Shown here in pieces: positions 16,689-25,170 of a stretch of DNA of 51,984 bases. How positions within the stretch are numbered: position 1 is the stretch's first letter; every line of letters starts with the position of its first letter. Source of the stretch: an uncultured Acholeplasmatales bacterium (lineage in GTDB: Bacteria; Bacillota_I; Bacilli_A; Acholeplasmatales; UBA5453). The DNA is taken from the NCBI GenBank assembly GCA_927433595.1, contig CAKMJY010000012.1, positions 1-51,984 on the forward strand, given 5' to 3'. The notes under the pieces are model-generated. The model was not told the DNA's origin. It did no database searches and saw only the letters and a program-made list of their open reading frames with translations. The translations under genes were made by a program, and so were the position numbers.

Positions 16689-17567
16689 TTACTTTTTATT
16701 TCTGTTGACATCATAAAGGCCCCAGTGCTTTTCTGGTTCCGCATTAGACCCTGAACCTTTCCAAGGCTCATCAAATGCTTCAAAGTAATAGATGAGGACA
16801 TTTTCTTTTTTTGCCCATTCGTCTAAGCCTTCAATATAAGCTTTGTGAACCTCATTATTCGTATACGTATCTTCTAGATTCGATTTAGTTGGCCAACCGG
16901 CTTCTGTGATCACGATTAGTTTAGAAGGGATGTTTTCTTTGGTTGCTTCAAAAAACTCAATCGTATATTGTAAGGCCTCTTCAATTGGTTTTCGTTGCCA
17001 AAAAGGGTAAATATGGATGCTCAAAAAGTCTACTTCTTCCACTAGCGGTAAGGCTTCTGTGTTCCAGAAATATGCGCCTTCACAAAATGTCACTGGTTGT
17101 TTGACGTTTTTCTTTAAGATCTTTATGTACTTTGCCATTTCTGTGACAGATACCATTTTAGGATTCCAACTGGATGTATTTTCATTACCAGCTGACACAT
17201 AATTGATGATATCAGGATATGCGTTTGAAAGTTCGATTAGTGCATCTAACTGTTTTTGATTGTTTTTCTTGTTTTGAATGATGTCTTTCGTTTTAAGTGG
17301 TTCACCCCAACCAACATTATAGTTGATGACTTCCCCATCTAAATCCATGCCTAACATGACTTTGATTGGTAATTGATTGTCTTTAATGACTTTGAGTGTA
17401 CGCTTTGCATGTTCACTTGGGTCATATAGTCTGATTTGTTCATAACCATCTTTTATCAATATGGTTAAATCCTCTAGTATTTCTCTTTCACTTGGGTAAA
17501 TCTTTAATCCTGGGCTTTGGTTTTCACGATACCCTGAATAACAAATTGATTTTTTATATATGTTCAT
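16689..17567 (-). CDS. Glycoside hydrolase family 17-like beta-glucanase, cytosolic
   Basis: A (beta/alpha)8-barrel protein of 292 residues like GH17 (1,3-beta-glucan hydrolases). It has YSGYRENQSPG at the start, IRLYDPSEHA in the first strands, VSAGNEN with the acid/base Glu (about 129), LSIHIYPFW, and ITEAGWP with the nucleophile Glu (about 222), all GH17 landmarks. No signal peptide, so it acts in the cytosol, which is unusual for an endoglucanase; it may cut short imported or internal beta-glucosides. The frame opens at 17588, but ATG 17567 has GGAGG 5 nt upstream. A cre-like palindrome lies 31 nt before the start, suggesting carbon catabolite control. Confidence 0.82.
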   Translation of the reverse strand: MNIYKKSICYSGYRENQSPGLKIYPSEREILEDLTILIKDGYEQIRLYDPSEHAKRTLKVIKDNQLPIKVMLGMDLDGEVINYNVGWGEPLKTKDIIQNKKNNQKQLDALIELSNAYPDIINYVSAGNENTSSWNPKMVSVTEMAKYIKILKKNVKQPVTFCEGAYFWNTEALPLVEEVDFLSIHIYPFWQRKPIEEALQYTIEFFEATKENIPSKLIVITEAGWPTKSNLEDTYTNNEVHKAYIEGLDEWAKKENVLIYYFEAFDEPWKGSGSNAEPEKHWGLYDVNRNKK

Positions 17568-17598
17568 AGTAACCTCCACTACCATCATAACATATTCT

Positions 17599-17612
17599 TA
17601 AAAACGTTTTCA
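17599..17612 (-). promoter_or_regulatory. cre-like operator upstream of the GH17 gene
   Basis: TGAAAACGTTTTTA on the minus strand matches the CcpA consensus TGWAANCGNTNWCA at 13 of 14 positions. It ends 31 nt before the GH17 start, exactly the distance of the similar box before lplA. It may also affect ald, read the other way. No CcpA gene is in the window. Confidence 0.5.
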
Positions 17613-17668
17613 TCTTTTTTGTTTATAAATATAACCCTTATGTTAAAATAGGTGTGAGAGGTGAAACT

Positions 17669-18754
17669 ATGATTATTGGATGTGTCAAAGAAATTAAAAA
17701 ATATGAGTTTAGAGTTGGTTTAACCCCTAATGCAGCATCTGAATACTTAAGATACGGTCATCAAGTATGGATTGAAAAAGGTGCAGGCATTGGGTCTGGT
17801 TTTAAAGACAGTGATTATGAAGCCATGGGTTGTATCTTAAAGGATAATGCCAAAGAAGTTTGGCAAAAAAGTGATATGATCATTAAGGTAAAAGAACCGC
17901 TAGAAAGCGAATATGCCTTATTTAAAGAGAACTTGATCCTTTATACTTACTTACACTTAGCATCTAATGAACCTTTATATAGAGCTTTAAAAGAAAAGAA
18001 AGTGATTTCGATTGCTTATGAGACCATGAGCTATCAAAATCAGTTGCCTTGTTTAGAACCGATGAGCATGGTCGCAGGCCGTTTGTCTGTTTTAGAAGCG
18101 GCTAAATATAGCGAAGCATTCTTTGGTGGTTCTGGGATTTTGATGTCTGGTTTACCAGGCACACCAAGAGCGAAAGTGACCATCATTGGGGCTGGGATTG
18201 TCGGTCAAAACGCATGCCGTATGGCAGTGGGTTTAGAAGCGGATATCACGGTTTTGGACTTAGATACCAAACGCTTGGCTTTCTTAGAAGACTTGTACCA
18301 CAATAAGATTAAGACCCTTTATTCTAACCAAGAAAACTTAAGAAAATCCATCATTGAAAGTGATGTTGTCATTGGGGCAGTATTGATCCCTGGTGATGCC
18401 GCACCGAAGCTGATTAAAGATGAATACCTAGATCAAATGAAGCCAGGTTCAATCATTGTGGATGTTGCGATTGACCAAGGTGGTATTTCTAATTACTCTA
18501 AAGTGACTTATCACGATGACCCAATTTATAAGGTCAAAGATGTATTATTTTATGGGGTTGCCAATATGCCAGGTTCCGTGCCTAAGACATCTTCTATCGC
18601 ACTTAATAATGCGACACTAAGATATGGTTTAGAAATGGCCAATAAAGGCATTGATGAGGCCTTACTCAATCCTGTCATTAACAGTGGCTTACAAACCAGA
18701 GACGGGATTGGTATTTATCCAACCCTAATCAAACTATTTGAACACGCAGAATAA
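17669..18754 (+). CDS. ald: Alanine dehydrogenase
   Basis: A 361-residue NAD-dependent enzyme interconverting alanine and pyruvate plus ammonia; family members have about 370 residues. Seen: MIIGCVKEIKKYEFRVGLTP (substrate Arg), VKVKEPL, LYTYLHLA with the catalytic His, SMVAGR, the NAD-binding loop IIGAGIVGQNA, VDVAIDQGG and NMPGSVPKTSS. The frame can be opened at a GTG at 17654, but the ATG at 17669 has GAGAGGTG 6 nt upstream and is the family start. It is a single gene ending in a strong hairpin. Together with gdhA it allows ammonia release or fixation coupled to NAD(P)H. Confidence 0.95.
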   Translation: MIIGCVKEIKKYEFRVGLTPNAASEYLRYGHQVWIEKGAGIGSGFKDSDYEAMGCILKDNAKEVWQKSDMIIKVKEPLESEYALFKENLILYTYLHLASNEPLYRALKEKKVISIAYETMSYQNQLPCLEPMSMVAGRLSVLEAAKYSEAFFGGSGILMSGLPGTPRAKVTIIGAGIVGQNACRMAVGLEADITVLDLDTKRLAFLEDLYHNKIKTLYSNQENLRKSIIESDVVIGAVLIPGDAAPKLIKDEYLDQMKPGSIIVDVAIDQGGISNYSKVTYHDDPIYKVKDVLFYGVANMPGSVPKTSSIALNNATLRYGLEMANKGIDEALLNPVINSGLQTRDGIGIYPTLIKLFEHAE

Positions 18755-18756
18755 CA

Positions 18757-18824
18757 AATAAATCGGACGATAAGCGGCACTACCATTAGGTAAGTTATGC
18801 CATTTATCGTCCGATTATTTTTTT
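18757..18824 (+). terminator. Strong terminator of ald
   Basis: A perfect 13-bp stem (AATCGGACGATAA / TTATCGTCCGATT, arms 18761-18773 and 18804-18816) with a structured loop, followed by ATTTTTTTA. It lies at the convergent end of the membrane protein gene and may serve both. Confidence 0.88.
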
Positions 18825-19755
18825 ATATAGATAAGTTTTCTACCGTTTTACTAAATAGATATATGAGTGGAGCTGATAGACATGCCATTAAAAGGATATA
18901 GGCAACAATCTTGCTTGGTTTTAGTATATATAGTGTGATCAATAGGTCAAACAAGGCATACCCGCCCATTAAAAGATAATATATATCTAGTGATTTAATA
19001 CCTGTCCTCATCATGATTAAGTGATAACTGAGTAGAAACATCACGCTATAACCAAGCACAACCAAACACGTTAATAAAAATGTCTTAAGCGTTAATTTGA
19101 TATGAATATGCAGTAGATGTGAGAGTATAAAGCGGATACTGATGATAAACACCATATAGAATACTGATACAATGAATATCACTAAAACCAAGACCATGAT
19201 CCATGTATCGAGTACCACACGAATATCGTTTTCTAGGGTCAACGTGCCATAGTCAAACGTCAAGGTTGTATACCCTTTTTGATATCGGTTTGGCTGTGTC
19301 ACTTCTATGACATCTGATTCAAATAAAACAGCACCAGCATCGTCAAAGTAGACAAGTTTAATGTTACCAAGTTTATGGGTTTCAAATCTGGCAAACGTGT
19401 AATAACACGCACCATACTGATTGTCTGAATCATATTTCGTATAGACACTTGGTGAAGTCGCGTAAGCAAAGTAACTTACAAAAGTACCATCATCTAAAAA
19501 ATCATAATCTGCATAATTGGGATAAACAGTCTTGAATCGTTCATTGATTTGATCATTGATCTCTCCCAAATAGGATGATTTTTCCACCAGCAAATCGATA
19601 TGTCCTGGCATATCAAACCCACTAAAAGCAGATTCATCTGCGGTACAGTTGTTGATGTATACCACCAAGCCATAAGGATCAGGTCGTGCCATTTCAAGGG
19701 GCATTAAGGTAAACATATTTAAAAACAACAGTAAACCACTGAATAACAGTTTCAT
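18823..19755 (-). CDS. Membrane protein with external N-terminal domain, unknown function
   Basis: A protein of 310 residues that I cannot assign. It starts with a signal peptide or anchor (MKLLFSGLLLFLNMFTLM, no lipobox). An external, beta-rich domain of about 150 residues follows with two Cys (NNCTADES and YGACYY). The C-terminal 130 residues contain four to five membrane helices. The overall plan, an external sandwich domain followed by a helix bundle, resembles some sensor or export-associated proteins, but no motif decides. ATG 19755 was chosen because the signal peptide starts there and an AGG-type site precedes it. It is a single gene with its own promoter. Confidence 0.7.
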   Translation of the reverse strand: MKLLFSGLLLFLNMFTLMPLEMARPDPYGLVVYINNCTADESAFSGFDMPGHIDLLVEKSSYLGEINDQINERFKTVYPNYADYDFLDDGTFVSYFAYATSPSVYTKYDSDNQYGACYYTFARFETHKLGNIKLVYFDDAGAVLFESDVIEVTQPNRYQKGYTTLTFDYGTLTLENDIRVVLDTWIMVLVLVIFIVSVFYMVFIISIRFILSHLLHIHIKLTLKTFLLTCLVVLGYSVMFLLSYHLIMMRTGIKSLDIYYLLMGGYALFDLLITLYILKPSKIVAYILLMACLSAPLIYLFSKTVENLSI

Positions 19756-19777
19756 GATATCGCCTACTTCCATGTTT

Positions 19778-19807
19778 ATTATATACGATATGACTATCAT
19801 TAAACAA
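19778..19807 (-). promoter_or_regulatory. Promoter of the membrane protein gene
   Basis: TTGTTT (19802-19807), an 18-bp spacer and TATAAT (19778-19783) on the minus strand, 22 bp before the chosen start codon. It lies downstream of the convergent-free gcvPB terminator, so the gene is transcribed separately. Confidence 0.6.
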
Positions 19808-19823
19808 TTAATATTGAATCACT

Positions 19824-19869
19824 TCAAAAAAAGACGCAGATTGAAGACTAAATGTCATCATCAGCGTCT
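19824..19869 (-). terminator. Terminator of the glycine cleavage operon
   Basis: A hairpin with an outer AGACGC / GCGTCT stem and inner pairing, followed on the minus strand by TTTTTTTG. It lies 9 bp past the gcvPB stop codon. Confidence 0.8.
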
Positions 19870-19877
19870 GTTTCATT

Positions 19878-21332
19878 TTATATTAAATCTTTATATTTCA
19901 CTTTTGGTTGACGTGCTGCTAGCACTTCATCTAGTCTTCTAACGACGGTTGTATATGGCGCATGTTTGACCTTTTCTGGGTCAGTTTTCGCTTCATAGGC
20001 AATTTGTTTAAGAATACCAATGAAATGGTCTAGTGTTTCTTTCGATTCATTTTCAACCGGTTCAATCATCAATGATTGATGGAATACGAGTGGGAAATAA
20101 ATCGTTGGTGGGTGAACCCCAAAATCTAGCATGCGTTTTGCAACATCCAATGTGGTTACACCAGTTGACTTATCTTTTAAGCCATCAAATACCACTTCAT
20201 GTTTACATAATCCTTTAATTGGTAAAAAGTATTCATCTTCTAGCGATGCTTTAATGTAATTCGCATTTAGAACAGATAACCCACCTACTTTTGATAAGTT
20301 TTCTTTACCTAAAGTTAACATAAAGCTATAGGCTTTTGTAACAACTGAGAAGTTACCATAAAAGGATGAGACCCTGCCAATGGCATCTTGTTCATACTTA
20401 AAGTCGTATTGATTTCTTTTCTTAATCACGGTTGGGGCTGGCAAGAAGCTTCTAAGTTTCTTACATACGCCAACTGGACCAGACCCTGGTCCACCACCAC
20501 CATGTGGGGTTGAGAAGGTTTTATGTAAGTTGATATGGATGATGTCAAAACCCATGTCACCAGGTCTAGCGTAGCCAAGTAGCGCATTGAGGTTTGCGCC
20601 ATCATAATAGAGTAAGCCGTCTACTTGATGAATCAAACGGCTAATCTTTAAGATGTCTTTTTCAAATATGCCAAGCGTATTTGGATTGGTGAGCATGATG
20701 CCTGCGACTTCATCTGTTATAGCCGCTTTTAAGGCTTTGATGTTGACTGTACCATCTTGATTAGACTTCACTTCGATGATATCAAATCCAGCTACCGTTG
20801 CGGATGCTGGGTTGGTACCGTGTGCTGAATCAGGGACAATGACCTTGGTTTTATGGGTATTGCCTTTTTTTAGATGATACGCCTTCATAATCATTAATCC
20901 GGCTAATTCCCCTTGTGCACCTGCAAATGGGTTAAGTGAAAACTGGTGTAACCCTGATAATTCAGATAACATCCTAGCCGTCTCATAGTATATATGAAGT
21001 GAGCCTTGGACGGTATTGACCGGTTGTAAAGGGTGAACGCCTCTTAAGTTAGGTAATGCAGCCATTTCTTCATTGATTTTTGGGTTATACTTCATCGTAC
21101 AAGACCCAAGTGGATAAAACCCTGTTTCAATCCCAAAGTTCTTTCTTGAGACATTTGAATAGTGTCTAACGACATCAAGTTCAGCCACTTCTGGCAGGTA
21201 AGTCTCTTCAGTTCTTTTTAAGGATTGTGGGATATCTTTGGATAAGTCATAGTCTCCAAACGGATTTGGTAATGAATACCCGACTCGATCTTTTGTCGAG
21301 AGTTCAAATATTAATTTGTCGTATGGTGTCAT
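19878..21332 (-). CDS. gcvPB: Glycine dehydrogenase (decarboxylating) subunit 2
   Basis: The PLP-carrying half of the split P-protein of the glycine cleavage system, 484 residues. The PLP lysine is in NLHKTFSTPHGGGGPGSGPVG. Other fold-type I features are the DSAHGTNPASA segment and YYDGANLNAL. With subunit 1 it decarboxylates glycine and hands the aminomethyl group to the lipoyl arm of GcvH. Last gene of the operon; its ATG overlaps the gcvPA stop by 4 bp and has an AGGGGG site. The split gcvPA/gcvPB form is the rule in Firmicutes. Confidence 0.96.
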   Translation of the reverse strand: MTPYDKLIFELSTKDRVGYSLPNPFGDYDLSKDIPQSLKRTEETYLPEVAELDVVRHYSNVSRKNFGIETGFYPLGSCTMKYNPKINEEMAALPNLRGVHPLQPVNTVQGSLHIYYETARMLSELSGLHQFSLNPFAGAQGELAGLMIMKAYHLKKGNTHKTKVIVPDSAHGTNPASATVAGFDIIEVKSNQDGTVNIKALKAAITDEVAGIMLTNPNTLGIFEKDILKISRLIHQVDGLLYYDGANLNALLGYARPGDMGFDIIHINLHKTFSTPHGGGGPGSGPVGVCKKLRSFLPAPTVIKKRNQYDFKYEQDAIGRVSSFYGNFSVVTKAYSFMLTLGKENLSKVGGLSVLNANYIKASLEDEYFLPIKGLCKHEVVFDGLKDKSTGVTTLDVAKRMLDFGVHPPTIYFPLVFHQSLMIEPVENESKETLDHFIGILKQIAYEAKTDPEKVKHAPYTTVVRRLDEVLAARQPKVKYKDLI

Positions 21333-22642
21333 TTTTTGAACCCCCTAATCAGTGATACAAACTGATCAATTTCAGGCTGTGTGCGCTTTTCAGTTACGGC
21401 AAACGCGACATAACCGTTGCCTAAATGATGGCCAAACAAGTAGCCTTTTTTCGCTAAGTAAGTTTCCAATTTTTCTACATCTAAGTCGGTTTTTAATGTG
21501 AATTCCTTGATATAGAACCCATCAAATGCTTTTTCAAAAAGGTCTGTTTCTAACAGTTTTTCTGCCAGGTAATGGCTATTGGCATAACATAGATCATTGA
21601 CTTGTTTTAAGCCGTTTTTACCCATGATACTCATATAGATGGTTACCCATAAAGCCATTAAGGATTGGTTTGAACAAATATTAGAATTGGCTTTTTCTCT
21701 TCTGATGTGTTGTTCTCTTGCCTGTAAGGTTAAGACAAACCCTCTTTTGCCATCGACGTCTTTGGTCACGCCACATATACGGCCTGGCATCTTTCTAATC
21801 AGTTTATCTGTTGTTGCTAAATACCCGACGTATGCACCACCAAATGATAATGGCACGCCTAAGCTTTGACAATCACCTACGGCAATATCCGCACCCATTT
21901 TTCTTGGGGATTCAACGACCGCAAGTGTTTGTGGGTCCGCGTAAATCACAGAAATAAGGCCATTTTCTTTAAGGATACTAGATACATCAGATAGGTTTTC
22001 GATCAACCCATATTTATTTGGTACTTGTCCAATAAACCCAGATGCGCCTTCAAGTTTGTTTTTTAAATCGGTTCTATCTACTAAACCCTTATGAGACTGA
22101 ACTGTTACAATGTCGATTTGTCGATATTTTGCATACGTTTCAATCACAGATTTGACATGATCAAATACGTTATCCGCGACTAAAAAGCGTTGTTTTTTAG
22201 TTTGTGCAACCGCCATAAACATCGCCTCAGCTGCTGAGGTAGCCCCATCATACATGGAGGCATTGGATACATCCATGCCAGTTAAATCGGTGATCATGCT
22301 TTGGAACTCAAAAATATATTGAAGTGTCCCTTGGGCAATCTCCGGTTGATAAGGTGTATAAGCGGTTAAGAATTCTTCTCTTGAGACCAAGGGTGGAATA
22401 ATAGAAGGTGTATAGTGATCATATGCCCCATGACCTCTAAAAATGGTTAAGGCTTGATTCTTTTTTTCAAGGTCGCTAAAGTGCGCTCTTAATGCTAACT
22501 CTGAATAGGCGTTTGGGACATTGTAGTCCGGTCTTTTTAGTTTATCTGGAATATCACTAAAAAGCGCGTCCACACTAGAAACACCTATTTTATCTAACAT
22601 CTCTTTTATGTCTTTTTCGGTGTGTGGAAAGTATTTAAACAT
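21329..22642 (-). CDS. gcvPA: Glycine dehydrogenase (decarboxylating) subunit 1
   Basis: The non-PLP half of the split P-protein, 437 residues (about 445 in Bacillus). It begins FKYFPHTEKDIKEML, and shows FRGHGAYDHYTPSII, TPYQPEIAQGTLQ, NASMYDGATSAAEA and GGAYVGYLA, all typical. It lacks the PLP lysine, as expected for this subunit. It pairs with GcvPB, encoded immediately downstream with a 4-bp overlap. Its AGGT site lies in the short gap after gcvH. Confidence 0.95.
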   Translation of the reverse strand: MFKYFPHTEKDIKEMLDKIGVSSVDALFSDIPDKLKRPDYNVPNAYSELALRAHFSDLEKKNQALTIFRGHGAYDHYTPSIIPPLVSREEFLTAYTPYQPEIAQGTLQYIFEFQSMITDLTGMDVSNASMYDGATSAAEAMFMAVAQTKKQRFLVADNVFDHVKSVIETYAKYRQIDIVTVQSHKGLVDRTDLKNKLEGASGFIGQVPNKYGLIENLSDVSSILKENGLISVIYADPQTLAVVESPRKMGADIAVGDCQSLGVPLSFGGAYVGYLATTDKLIRKMPGRICGVTKDVDGKRGFVLTLQAREQHIRREKANSNICSNQSLMALWVTIYMSIMGKNGLKQVNDLCYANSHYLAEKLLETDLFEKAFDGFYIKEFTLKTDLDVEKLETYLAKKGYLFGHHLGNGYVAFAVTEKRTQPEIDQFVSLIRGFKK

Positions 22643-22650
22643 AGAGATAC

Positions 22651-23016
22651 CTAGTGAAGTGTCTTTTGGTAGCTATCAAAATCTAGTAAGCTATCCAATT
22701 CACTTAAATCTTTGACTTCAATTTTGATCAAGTAGTGTTTAACTGGGTCTTCATTCAACAGTTCTGGTTGGTTGGTCAATGCGTCATTGACTTCAAGGAC
22801 TTTACCTGAGATTGGCATCATCAAATCAGATGCAGCTTTCACTGATTCAACGGCTCCAAATACGTCTTGTTGGCTAATTGAGTCACCAACACTTGGTAGG
22901 TCAACAAACACGACTGAACCAAGGCTCTTTTGTGCATAATCGGTGATCCCGATGGTTGCGTGATGCCCACTAACTAATACCCATTCATGGGTTGGTGTAA
23001 ACTTATAATCCTTCAT
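22651..23016 (-). CDS. gcvH: Glycine cleavage system H protein
   Basis: A lipoyl carrier of 121 residues. The lipoyl-lysine is in the ESVKAASDLM motif (Lys about 62) between two beta sheets; THEWV near the start and the FVDLPSVGD turn are family marks. It shuttles the aminomethyl group from P- to T-protein. Modification is presumably by the LplA-type ligase encoded at the head of the operon. The start lies 1 bp after the gcvT stop, with its AGGAGA site inside gcvT. Confidence 0.96.
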   Translation of the reverse strand: MKDYKFTPTHEWVLVSGHHATIGITDYAQKSLGSVVFVDLPSVGDSISQQDVFGAVESVKAASDLMMPISGKVLEVNDALTNQPELLNEDPVKHYLIKIEVKDLSELDSLLDFDSYQKTLH

Positions 23017-23017
23017 C

Positions 23018-24103
23018 TTATTTATCTCCTTTTATGTATTTCTTTTCCATAAACTTGCGGTTTCTGATCACTGCTTTGACACGTTTATTTCTGATTTCAA
23101 CGGTGACTTCCGTGCCAATCTTTAATTTTGAATCTATCATCGCGTTTGCTAGTGCTTTATTGGTGTTAGGAATCATATAACCGGTTGTGATATATCCAAC
23201 CATTTGTTCCCCTTGATAAACGATATACCCGTCTCTGGCAATATTTCTTTCTAAGAGTTCAAGGCCGATTAAACGACGTTCTAAACCCTGTTCTTTTTGA
23301 GCTAATAAAACATCACGGCCTACGAAGTCTTTCTCGAGTTTACAGAAATACCCTAAACCAGCTTCTAATGGGGTAATAAACCCGTTGATTTCATGACCGT
23401 AAAGTGGTAACCCTGCTTCAAATCTTAGAGTATCTCTCGCGCCTAAGCCACATGGTTCTGATAAGTCTTTTAAGACATCAAACAATTTTACAGTGACTGG
23501 GTTTGATGCATATATTTCAAAACCATCTTCACCGGTGTAGCCACTTCTTGAGATGATGATTTGTTCGCCACTAAAGGTAAAATAATTGAACATCATGAAC
23601 TTAAGTTGGTCAACACCAGGTATGATTTGATTTAAAACGTCGACGGCTTTTGGCCCTTGTAATGCAAGCTGCCCATAGAAGCCTGAGACGTTTTCTAACG
23701 TGATATGGAAGGCATCTTTTAACCCAACCAACCACTTATAATCTTTTTCTGTATTAGATGCGTTTACAACCAATAACCATTCCGTATCTGAGATTTTATA
23801 GACCATCAAATCATCGACTACTCCACCTGATTTTTCTAAGATTAAGGTGTACTGTAAGCTTAAATTAGGTAGGTTGCTAAAATCATTGGTGGACACATAA
23901 TTTAAGAACATAATCGAATCATTGCCCTTCAGTAAAATCTCACCCATGTGTGAACAATCGAATAAACCAGATGCCTCTCTAACGGCTTTGTGTTCATCTA
24001 AGATGCCTTTATAACTAACCGGCATGTCAAACCCACCAAACTCAGTCATCTTGGCATTGAGCTTTAAGTGTCTATCGTGTAGACATGTTTTCTTTAAATC
24101 CAT
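23018..24103 (-). CDS. gcvT: Aminomethyltransferase (glycine cleavage T protein)
   Basis: A 361-residue tetrahydrofolate-dependent enzyme that releases ammonia from the aminomethyl-lipoyl arm of GcvH and makes methylene-THF. Seen: MTEFGGFDMPVSYKGI, SHMGEI with FLNYVSTND, NASNTEKDY, QGPKA, SRSGYTGEDGFE (folate site region) and GLGARDTLRFEAGLPLYGHE. Of two adjacent ATGs, the second (24103) has the better 6-nt spacing from GGAGG. Its start lies inside the end of lplA (32-bp overlap), so translation is coupled. Confidence 0.96.
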   Translation of the reverse strand: MDLKKTCLHDRHLKLNAKMTEFGGFDMPVSYKGILDEHKAVREASGLFDCSHMGEILLKGNDSIMFLNYVSTNDFSNLPNLSLQYTLILEKSGGVVDDLMVYKISDTEWLLVVNASNTEKDYKWLVGLKDAFHITLENVSGFYGQLALQGPKAVDVLNQIIPGVDQLKFMMFNYFTFSGEQIIISRSGYTGEDGFEIYASNPVTVKLFDVLKDLSEPCGLGARDTLRFEAGLPLYGHEINGFITPLEAGLGYFCKLEKDFVGRDVLLAQKEQGLERRLIGLELLERNIARDGYIVYQGEQMVGYITTGYMIPNTNKALANAMIDSKLKIGTEVTVEIRNKRVKAVIRNRKFMEKKYIKGDK

Positions 24104-25070
24104 CATTAACCTCCACTAGACTGTAAAAGTCTTCATTTGTAATGCCCAATATATAGTCACTAACATTGATATCTTGAAATAGTGATTGTAAGTTTAAACC
24201 TTCAAACGGTTGTTTTAGTAAACGCGTTTTAAAGATATCCAATTCTTGATTTAAGAAGAAATCACCATAGATGACGACATCTTCGATTAAACCTTTTTTG
24301 ACATCGAGTTTAAGCCCTAAGGTACCGCCTTCAAACCGTTTTTTGTTTTCATATGCATATGGTGGATTAAAGCCTTCAATGAACGCTTTATCGTGATATA
24401 TAGCTTGTTGCTTCAAGATACGTGCTTCTTGAGATGCACTCAAATGATAAACGCCATCACACAAGCGTTCCTCTAATGTTTTTTCTAGTTGTTCTTGTGT
24501 TATGGATAAGTAAGGTTTTAAGTTAATGACCCTACTTCTGACCGACTCAATCCCTTTGGAAATCAATTTTTCATTTGAAGGGGTAATCGATTTAACGAGT
24601 TTTTCAAAGTCTGTGTCATAAAGGATGGTACCGTGTAAGACCGACCCGTAGTTATTTCTGTAAAATGCATTGCCAGAAAACTTCTTACTTTGGTATAGCA
24701 TGTCGTTTCTACCTGATATTTCAACCTCTAAACCAAGCGCTGTAAAAACAGATTTGATTTTATTTAATGCGTTATTAAAAATGGTTGTTTTGTCATAGTT
24801 TTTTGATAAGAAACTAAACTTGATACAGCCCTCATCTGAGTAGACTGCACCACCACCAGATAATCGTCTAAACACCTTAATGTGTTCGCTATTTAAGAAC
24901 TCTTGGTTGACTTCACTACCGATTAATTGGTGTTTGCCAATGATAACTGCGCCATAAACATGCCATATAAAAAATAAGTCTTCTTCTAAATCTTTGAGTA
25001 ATTCTGTTTCTAAGGCAAAGAAAAAGGGATCTTCTTGTCTGCCAAATTTAGATAAATCTACATATTTCAT
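24072..25070 (-). CDS. lplA: Lipoate-protein ligase
   Basis: A 332-residue LplA-type ligase that attaches lipoate to acceptor lysines through a lipoyl-AMP intermediate. It shows the family core RRLSGGGAVYSDEGCIKFSF region, the GNAFYRNNYGSVLHGTIL segment with the adenylate-binding residues, and a C-terminal accessory domain, so the full two-domain size is present. It heads the gcv operon, and GcvH is its obvious substrate. The frame opens at 25100, but ATG 25070 has GGGAGG 5 nt upstream and starts at the family N-terminus (MKYVDLSKFG). A cre-like box lies 31 nt before the start. Confidence 0.92.
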   Translation of the reverse strand: MKYVDLSKFGRQEDPFFFALETELLKDLEEDLFFIWHVYGAVIIGKHQLIGSEVNQEFLNSEHIKVFRRLSGGGAVYSDEGCIKFSFLSKNYDKTTIFNNALNKIKSVFTALGLEVEISGRNDMLYQSKKFSGNAFYRNNYGSVLHGTILYDTDFEKLVKSITPSNEKLISKGIESVRSRVINLKPYLSITQEQLEKTLEERLCDGVYHLSASQEARILKQQAIYHDKAFIEGFNPPYAYENKKRFEGGTLGLKLDVKKGLIEDVVIYGDFFLNQELDIFKTRLLKQPFEGLNLQSLFQDINVSDYILGITNEDFYSLVEVNDGFKENMSTR

Positions 25071-25091
25071 AAGAGCCTCCCTCATGCTTAT

Positions 25092-25097
25092 ATTATA
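25092..25097 (-). promoter_or_regulatory. -10 box of the lplA-gcv operon
   Basis: TATAAT 21 bp before the lplA start. The expected -35 position reads GGTGAT, which is poor, and the interval between holds the cre-like palindrome. No glycine riboswitch is visible in the short leader. Confidence 0.55.
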
Positions 25098-25101
25098 CAA
25101 T

Positions 25102-25115
25102 ATAAAACGTTTTCA
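25102..25115 (-). promoter_or_regulatory. cre-like operator in the lplA-gcv promoter
   Basis: TGAAAACGTTTTAT on the minus strand matches the CcpA consensus at 12 of 14 positions and sits in the spacer just upstream of the -10 box. The 14-mer AAAACGTTTTCATC is identical to the one before the GH17 gene. Confidence 0.5.
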
Positions 25116-25127
25116 TCACCTTTAAAA

Positions 25128-25157
25128 TGAAAAAGATTTGAGCGCACTCAAATCTTT
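25128..25157 (-). terminator. Terminator of the CotH-like gene
   Basis: AAAGATTTGAG / CTCAAATCTTT, a perfect 11-bp stem with a 4-base loop, then TTTC on the minus strand extending the T-run to five. It starts 14 bp past the stop codon. Confidence 0.85.
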
Positions 25158-25170
25158 ACTGTTTCTATGA

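Noticed and set aside
25071-25170. Possible glycine riboswitch before the gcv operon
   Set aside because: The leader between the -10 box and lplA is under 25 nt, and the region further up is the CotH terminator; there is no space or conserved core for the aptamer.
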